Origin: Caballeronia peredens
GTDB lineage: Bacteria > Pseudomonadota > Gammaproteobacteria > Burkholderiales > Burkholderiaceae
NCBI GenBank assembly: GCA_001544595.2
Contig: FCOH02000005.1
Coordinates: 248,001 to 312,000 of the forward strand
Direction of reading: 5' to 3'
Length of the DNA: 64,000 bases
The notes below the pieces were generated by a model. It was not told the DNA's origin and did not search any database. It worked only from the letters and a program-made list of their open reading frames with translations. The translations under genes and the position numbers were made by a program. Positions 60,717 through 64,000 of this stretch are shown here, piece after piece. The number at the start of each line of letters is the position of its first letter. Position 1 is the stretch's first letter.

Positions 60717-60800
60717 AAATGCACACGGAACCCCGGTGCTTTCCCTAGACGCCATAACAAACATTTTTAACGCGTGCGTCGTTAATTTCTCTGGAGAGAC

Positions 60801-62120
60801 ATGGCCATGCCGACAACGCTAGATCGTCAGATAAGCGCCACGCGCGCCACGAAGACACCGCTCAACCGGTCGCAGATCACAGGGTTCTGGGGCGCGTGGG
60901 CCGGCTGGACGCTCGACGGGATGGATTCGTTCATCTACGCGCTCGTGCTCGCGCCGGCGCTCACCGAACTGCTGCCGCGCTCAGGTTACGCCGCGACGCC
61001 GGCGAACGTCGGGCTGGCGGGATCGATTCTGTTCGCGCTCTTTCTGGTCGGGTGGGGGCTGTCCTTTATCTGGGGACCGCTCGCCGACCGCTTCGGGCGC
61101 ACCAAGGTGCTGGCCGCGACCATCTTCACGTTCGCGATCTTCACCGGGCTCGCCGCGACCGCGCATTCGGTGTGGGAGCTCGGCATCTATCGCTTTTTCG
61201 CGGGTGTGGGCATCGGCGGGGAGTGGGCGCTGGCCGGCACGTATGTCGCGGAGGCGTGGCCGGAGGATCGCCGCAAGATGGGCGCGGGCTATTTGCAGAC
61301 CGGTTACTACGCCGGCTTCTTTCTGGCCGCCGCGCTGAACTACACGATCGGCGCCGCGTTCGGCTGGCGCGCGATGTTCCTGGTCGGCCTGTTCCCGGTC
61401 GTTGTGTCGATTCTCGTGCTCATGCGCGTCAAGGAAACCGACAAGTGGGAGCGCGCCGAAGCCGTCACGCCGCACGTGAAGCACGAGAGTTCGCTGAAAA
61501 CCATCTTCAACGCGCAGTATCGCAAGCGCACGGTCGTCGCGGCGGTGCTGCTGACGGTGGCGATCATCGGCTTGTGGGCGGGCGCGGTGTATGAACCGTC
61601 CGCGGTGATCCAGCTCGCGACGAAGGCGGGCATGGACAAGCACGACGCGGCGCGCATGGCCTCGATCGCGACGGGGCTGCTGTCGATCGGCACCATCATC
61701 GGCTGTCTCGCGCTGCCGCCGATGGCCGAGAAAATCGGCCGCAGGAAGACGCTCGCGGTGTATTTCGTCGGCATGGCAGCGTCGATCGCGCTCGCTTTCG
61801 GCTGGGCGTTCTATCTGCCGAACGGGCTCGTGCCGTTCATCGCGCTGCTCGTCGTGCTGGGCTTTTTCGGCGGCAATTTCGCGTTGTTCTCGCTGTGGCT
61901 GCCCGAGCAGTTCGAGACCCGCGTGCGCGCGACGGCGTTCGCGTTCTGCACGTCGGTCGGGCGTTTTGTCGGCGCGATCGTGAACTTCGGCATCGGCGCG
62001 ATGGTGCTCAACATGAAGACGCTCGGCGTGCCGATCGCGCTCACGGCGATCGTGTTCCTCGTCGGCCTCGCGGTGATTCCGCTCGCGCCGGAAACCCGGG
62101 GGCAGGAACTGCCGAACTGA
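60801..62120 (+). CDS. MFS carboxylate transporter (SHS/NanT-like), likely malonate importer
   Basis: The 439-aa inner-membrane carrier has about 12 helices. Family marks are FWGAWAGWTLDGMDSFIYAL (first helix, acid residues), the loop GPLADRFGRTKVL (about 93-105), GVGIGGEWALAGTYVAEAWP (about 134-153) and a second-half loop AEKIGRRKTLAVY. The sialate/lactate-type SHS branch moves carboxylates with protons. Divergence from the mdc operon with shared control suggests malonate uptake, in place of the usual MdcL/MdcM or MadL/MadM carriers. Substrate unproven. Confidence 0.88.
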   Translation: MAMPTTLDRQISATRATKTPLNRSQITGFWGAWAGWTLDGMDSFIYALVLAPALTELLPRSGYAATPANVGLAGSILFALFLVGWGLSFIWGPLADRFGRTKVLAATIFTFAIFTGLAATAHSVWELGIYRFFAGVGIGGEWALAGTYVAEAWPEDRRKMGAGYLQTGYYAGFFLAAALNYTIGAAFGWRAMFLVGLFPVVVSILVLMRVKETDKWERAEAVTPHVKHESSLKTIFNAQYRKRTVVAAVLLTVAIIGLWAGAVYEPSAVIQLATKAGMDKHDAARMASIATGLLSIGTIIGCLALPPMAEKIGRRKTLAVYFVGMAASIALAFGWAFYLPNGLVPFIALLVVLGFFGGNFALFSLWLPEQFETRVRATAFAFCTSVGRFVGAIVNFGIGAMVLNMKTLGVPIALTAIVFLVGLAVIPLAPETRGQELPN

Positions 62121-62141
62121 GTCGCATCGCGAGTCGTGCTG

Positions 62142-62177
62142 ACGGCGGTCTCCGGGTTCCGGAGACCGCCGTTTTTT
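62142..62177 (+). terminator. Rho-independent terminator of the transporter gene
   Basis: CGGCGGTCTCCGG and CCGGAGACCGCCG form a 13-bp perfect stem around GTT, followed by six T, 22 nt after the stop. Confidence 0.95.
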
Positions 62178-62307
62178 ACGTGTGAGGCCTTACTTTTCGT
62201 AATCTTTTCGACGGTAATAGGAGGTTACCAAGTCGAACACTTGTCGCCGCATCCGTCCGATATAGTCCCGTCAACACAACACATATCCCATCGAGGTGGG
62301 CTTCACA

Positions 62308-62664
62308 ATGAACAAGGTTTCGAAGGCTTCCGCGCTGGCTGGCGCCGTCCTGATCGGCGGTCTGACGTTGTCCGGCGCGGCCATGGCGGGAGTGTCCGTG
62401 GGCGTGAACATCGGGGTGCCCGCGCCTGTGTACGTCGCGCCGGCGCCGGTTTATGCGCCGCCTCCGCCGCCCGTCGTGTACGCGCCGCCTCCGCCGCCGG
62501 TCTACGCTGCGCCAGCCATCGTGATCGGCTGGCATGGCGATCGTTACTGGGACGGCCGCCGCTACTGGAATCACGACGACTACTATCGCTACCACGGCAA
62601 CGGTCACGCATACGGCCACGATCACGGGGATCATGGGGATCACGGCCATCACGGCTGGCACTGA
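62308..62664 (+). CDS. Secreted PXPV-repeat protein (paralogue 1)
   Basis: The 118-aa product starts at ATG 62308 with signal peptide MNKVSKASALAGAVLIGGLT (cleavage after AMA). The mature chain opens GVSVGVNIGVPAPVYVAP, then Pro/Val/Tyr repeats (VYAPPPPPVVYAPPPPPVYA), a conserved block VIGWHGDRYWDGRRYW, and a His/Gly/Asp tail (HGDHGDHGHHGWH) that may bind metal. It fits the PXPV-repeat family, with unknown function. A paralogue lies 267 bp downstream. It is likely periplasmic or extracellular. Confidence 0.8.
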   Translation: MNKVSKASALAGAVLIGGLTLSGAAMAGVSVGVNIGVPAPVYVAPAPVYAPPPPPVVYAPPPPPVYAAPAIVIGWHGDRYWDGRRYWNHDDYYRYHGNGHAYGHDHGDHGDHGHHGWH

Positions 62665-62693
62665 TCGATTCATGACGCGCGCGGCGCTTTTGC

Positions 62694-62725
62694 AAAAGCC
62701 ACCTCGAGCGGGTGGCTTTTTCGTT
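62694..62725 (+). terminator. Rho-independent terminator
   Basis: AAAAGCCACC and GGTGGCTTTT form a 10-bp stem with loop TCGAGCG, followed by T-rich sequence, 30 nt past the first PXPV gene. Confidence 0.9.
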
Positions 62726-62931
62726 TCGACGCGATGCGCCGGCAAGGTGGATTTGCCGGATTCGAAAACTTTCGAAGCAGTTCACACCTCGACGCAATGT
62801 AACAAAAGGTAAGGTTTCTCCTGACATTACGCCGTAGCGCGCAGAAACTTACAAAACTGAAATATCGCGCTGAAAGCCTTCCGTTATATTTCGTCGCAAG
62901 CGAACAAGTCGAAGAGCGAGGTCGGTTGCAT

Positions 62932-63312
62932 ATGAAGATGAATATCTCGGGAAGCGTTCTGGCAGGCGTATTGGCCGTCGCGGCATGGGGCGCGGCGAGC
63001 GTCGCGCGCGCCGACGTGCACGTGGGCGTCAACATCGGCATTCCGGCGCCGGTGTATGTGGCGCCGTCGCCGGTGTACGCGCCGCCGCCGCCGCCGGTTG
63101 TCTATCAGCCCATGCCGGTGTACGCGCCGCCGGTCGTGATCGGCTGGCATGGCAACCGTTACTGGGATGGCCGCCGGTACTGGAGCCGGAACGACTGGAA
63201 CCGCTATCACGGATATGGCCGCGGGCCGCATCATGGTCCGCCGCCCGGACACGGTCACGGCAACGGCCATGGCAACGGTCACGGCCACGGCGGCCCGCAC
63301 GGACGCCATTGA
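62932..63312 (+). CDS. Secreted PXPV-repeat protein (paralogue 2)
   Basis: The 126-aa product starts at ATG 62932 (signal MKMNISGSVLAGVLAVAAWG, cleavage after ARA). Its mature N-terminus DVHVGVNIGIPAPVYVAPSP, proline repeat and the block VIGWHGNRYWDGRRYW match paralogue 1. The C-terminus is rich in Gly, His and Pro (GHGHGNGHGNGHGHG). It has its own promoter region and terminator, so the two genes can be regulated separately. Confidence 0.8.
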   Translation: MKMNISGSVLAGVLAVAAWGAASVARADVHVGVNIGIPAPVYVAPSPVYAPPPPPVVYQPMPVYAPPVVIGWHGNRYWDGRRYWSRNDWNRYHGYGRGPHHGPPPGHGHGNGHGNGHGHGGPHGRH

Positions 63313-63341
63313 GACGTGCTTCCGGAATGGCTCCGGCCAAG

Positions 63342-63381
63342 AAAAAAGCGCCGCTCACCTGAAGTGAGCGGCGCTTTTTTT
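63342..63381. terminator. Bidirectional rho-independent terminator
   Basis: AAAAAAGCGCCGCTCAC and GTGAGCGGCGCTTTTTT form a long perfect stem around CTGAA between the second PXPV gene and convergent fabI. Confidence 0.95.
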
Positions 63382-63414
63382 CGCCGACCGCAAGCGAGCG
63401 GTCGAAGCGGACAG

Positions 63415-64000
63415 TTATTCCGCGTCGCTGCCCATGCCGCCGACGACCGCGTGGAACCCGGCATCGACATGGACGACTTCCGCGCTCACGCCCGCCGACA
63501 GATCCGAGAGCAGAAACGCGGCCACATTGCCGACTTGCTCGATCGTCACGTTGCGCTTGAGCGGCGCGTTCTCTTCGACGAAATTCAAGATCTTGCCGAA
63601 GCCTTTGATGCCGCTCGCCGCGAGCGTCTTGATCGGGCCGGCGGAAATGGCATTGACGCGCACGCCCTTGCCGCCGAGCGACGGCGACGCCGCCATGTAA
63701 CGCACGCTCGCCTCCAGCGAGGCCTTCGCGAGACCCATCGTGTTGTAGTTCGGAAGCGCGCGCTCGGCGCCGAGATAGCTGAGCGTGAGCAGCGACGAAC
63801 CGTCGTTCAGCAGCGGCAGCGCCGCTTTGGCGAGCGCGGGGAAGCTGTACGCGGAGATGTCGTGCGCGATGCGGAAGTTCTCGCGCGTCATGCCGTCGAG
63901 AAAATCGCCCGCGATCGCCTCGCGCGGCGCGAAGCCGATGGAATGGACGAGCCCGTCGAGCGTGTTCCAGCGTTCCTTGAGCGACGCGAAGAGGGCGTCG
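63415..64000 (-). CDS. fabI: Enoyl-[acyl-carrier-protein] reductase FabI, C-terminal part (truncated by window edge)
   Basis: FabI reduces enoyl-ACP with NADH in the last step of each fatty acid elongation cycle. The visible 195 codons read [15 protein letters not shown], then [14 protein letters not shown] and the catalytic Y-x6-K in [13 protein letters not shown], followed by [19 protein letters not shown]. The 5' end lies beyond the window. It is the target of triclosan-type inhibitors in other bacteria. Confidence 0.95.
   Translation of the reverse strand, partial: DALFASLKERWNTLDGLVHSIGFAPREAIAGDFLDGMTRENFRIAHDISAYSFPALAKAALPLLNDGSSLLTLSYLGAERALPNYNTMGLAKASLEASVRYMAASPSLGGKGVRVNAISAGPIKTLAASGIKGFGKILNFVEENAPLKRNVTIEQVGNVAAFLLSDLSAGVSAEVVHVDAGFHAVVGGMGSDAE

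Noticed and set aside
62534-62812. Thr/Ile-rich frame MAIVTGTAAATG overlapping the first PXPV gene
   Set aside because: Frame shadow of the His/Gly-coding tail; no own ribosome binding site.
62432-63300. CRISPR-like or tandem DNA repeat in the PXPV genes
   Set aside because: The repeats are short codon-level proline and glycine-histidine units inside coding sequence, not spaced direct repeats.

Overview
The window is high-GC chromosomal DNA from a betaproteobacterium of the family Burkholderiaceae, most like Paraburkholderia, Caballeronia or Burkholderia. This rests on protein sequence character, gene order (rpfE-like/recJ/prfB, lolCD, pyrG-kdsA-eno-ftsB, dapA-bamC, cysS-accA-tilS-lysC) and strong GC bias at third codon positions. 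Most of it is dense core genome with short gaps. The genus is an inference from remembered family features; no search was run.

Region 1 (1-14.5 kb): the first bases of prfB, recJ and an RpfE-like gene run leftward. The lipoprotein-export genes lolC-lolD, tatD, comEC, a hydrolase, pyrG, kdsA, eno and ftsB run rightward and end at a strong terminator. Region 2 (14.5-26 kb): a lipoprotein, hslO and a gamma-carbonic-anhydrase-like protein run leftward. A long rightward series follows: DUF455 protein, hydrolase, PHP phosphatase, YciO-like protein, site-2-protease-like protein, trpS, methyltransferase, dapA, bamC and an MBL hydrolase. Region 3 (26-41 kb): an Ala/Ser-rich lipoprotein, a RoxA-like hydroxylase, slyD, a secreted phosphoesterase-like protein, mutS, a DUF883 protein, lplT, suhB, trmJ, cysE, lpxH, two cyclophilins and a TPR protein. 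Region 4 (41-48 kb): cysS, an AlkA-type glycosylase with a long basic tail, accA, tilS, lysC and tRNA-Ser(GCU).

Region 5 (48.16-51.89 kb) is the accessory part. A 76-bp near-perfect direct repeat starts in the last bases of tRNA-Ser and recurs 3.66 kb downstream. Between the copies the DNA is visibly AT-richer and holds a small unknown gene, a PAAR-domain protein, a peptidoglycan amidase, a small exported protein convergent with the amidase, a YdcF/ElyC-like protein, and a frameshifted remnant of a tyrosine-integrase C-terminus beside the distal repeat. I read this as a decayed tRNA-targeted genomic island carrying an orphan type VI secretion effector module, with the small exported protein as candidate immunity factor.

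Region 6 (52-64 kb): an outer-membrane barrel protein, an M48 metalloprotease lipoprotein, and a complete malonate decarboxylase operon (gntR-mdcA-B-C-D-E-G-H, nearly all genes overlapping by 1-4 nt) divergent from an MFS carboxylate transporter. Then come two paralogous Pro/Val-rich secreted proteins, each followed by a terminator, and the 3' part of fabI. The mdc genes together predict growth on malonate: uptake by the MFS carrier, activation on the MdcC acyl carrier, decarboxylation by MdcD/E, and prosthetic-group synthesis and charging by MdcB, MdcG and MdcH.
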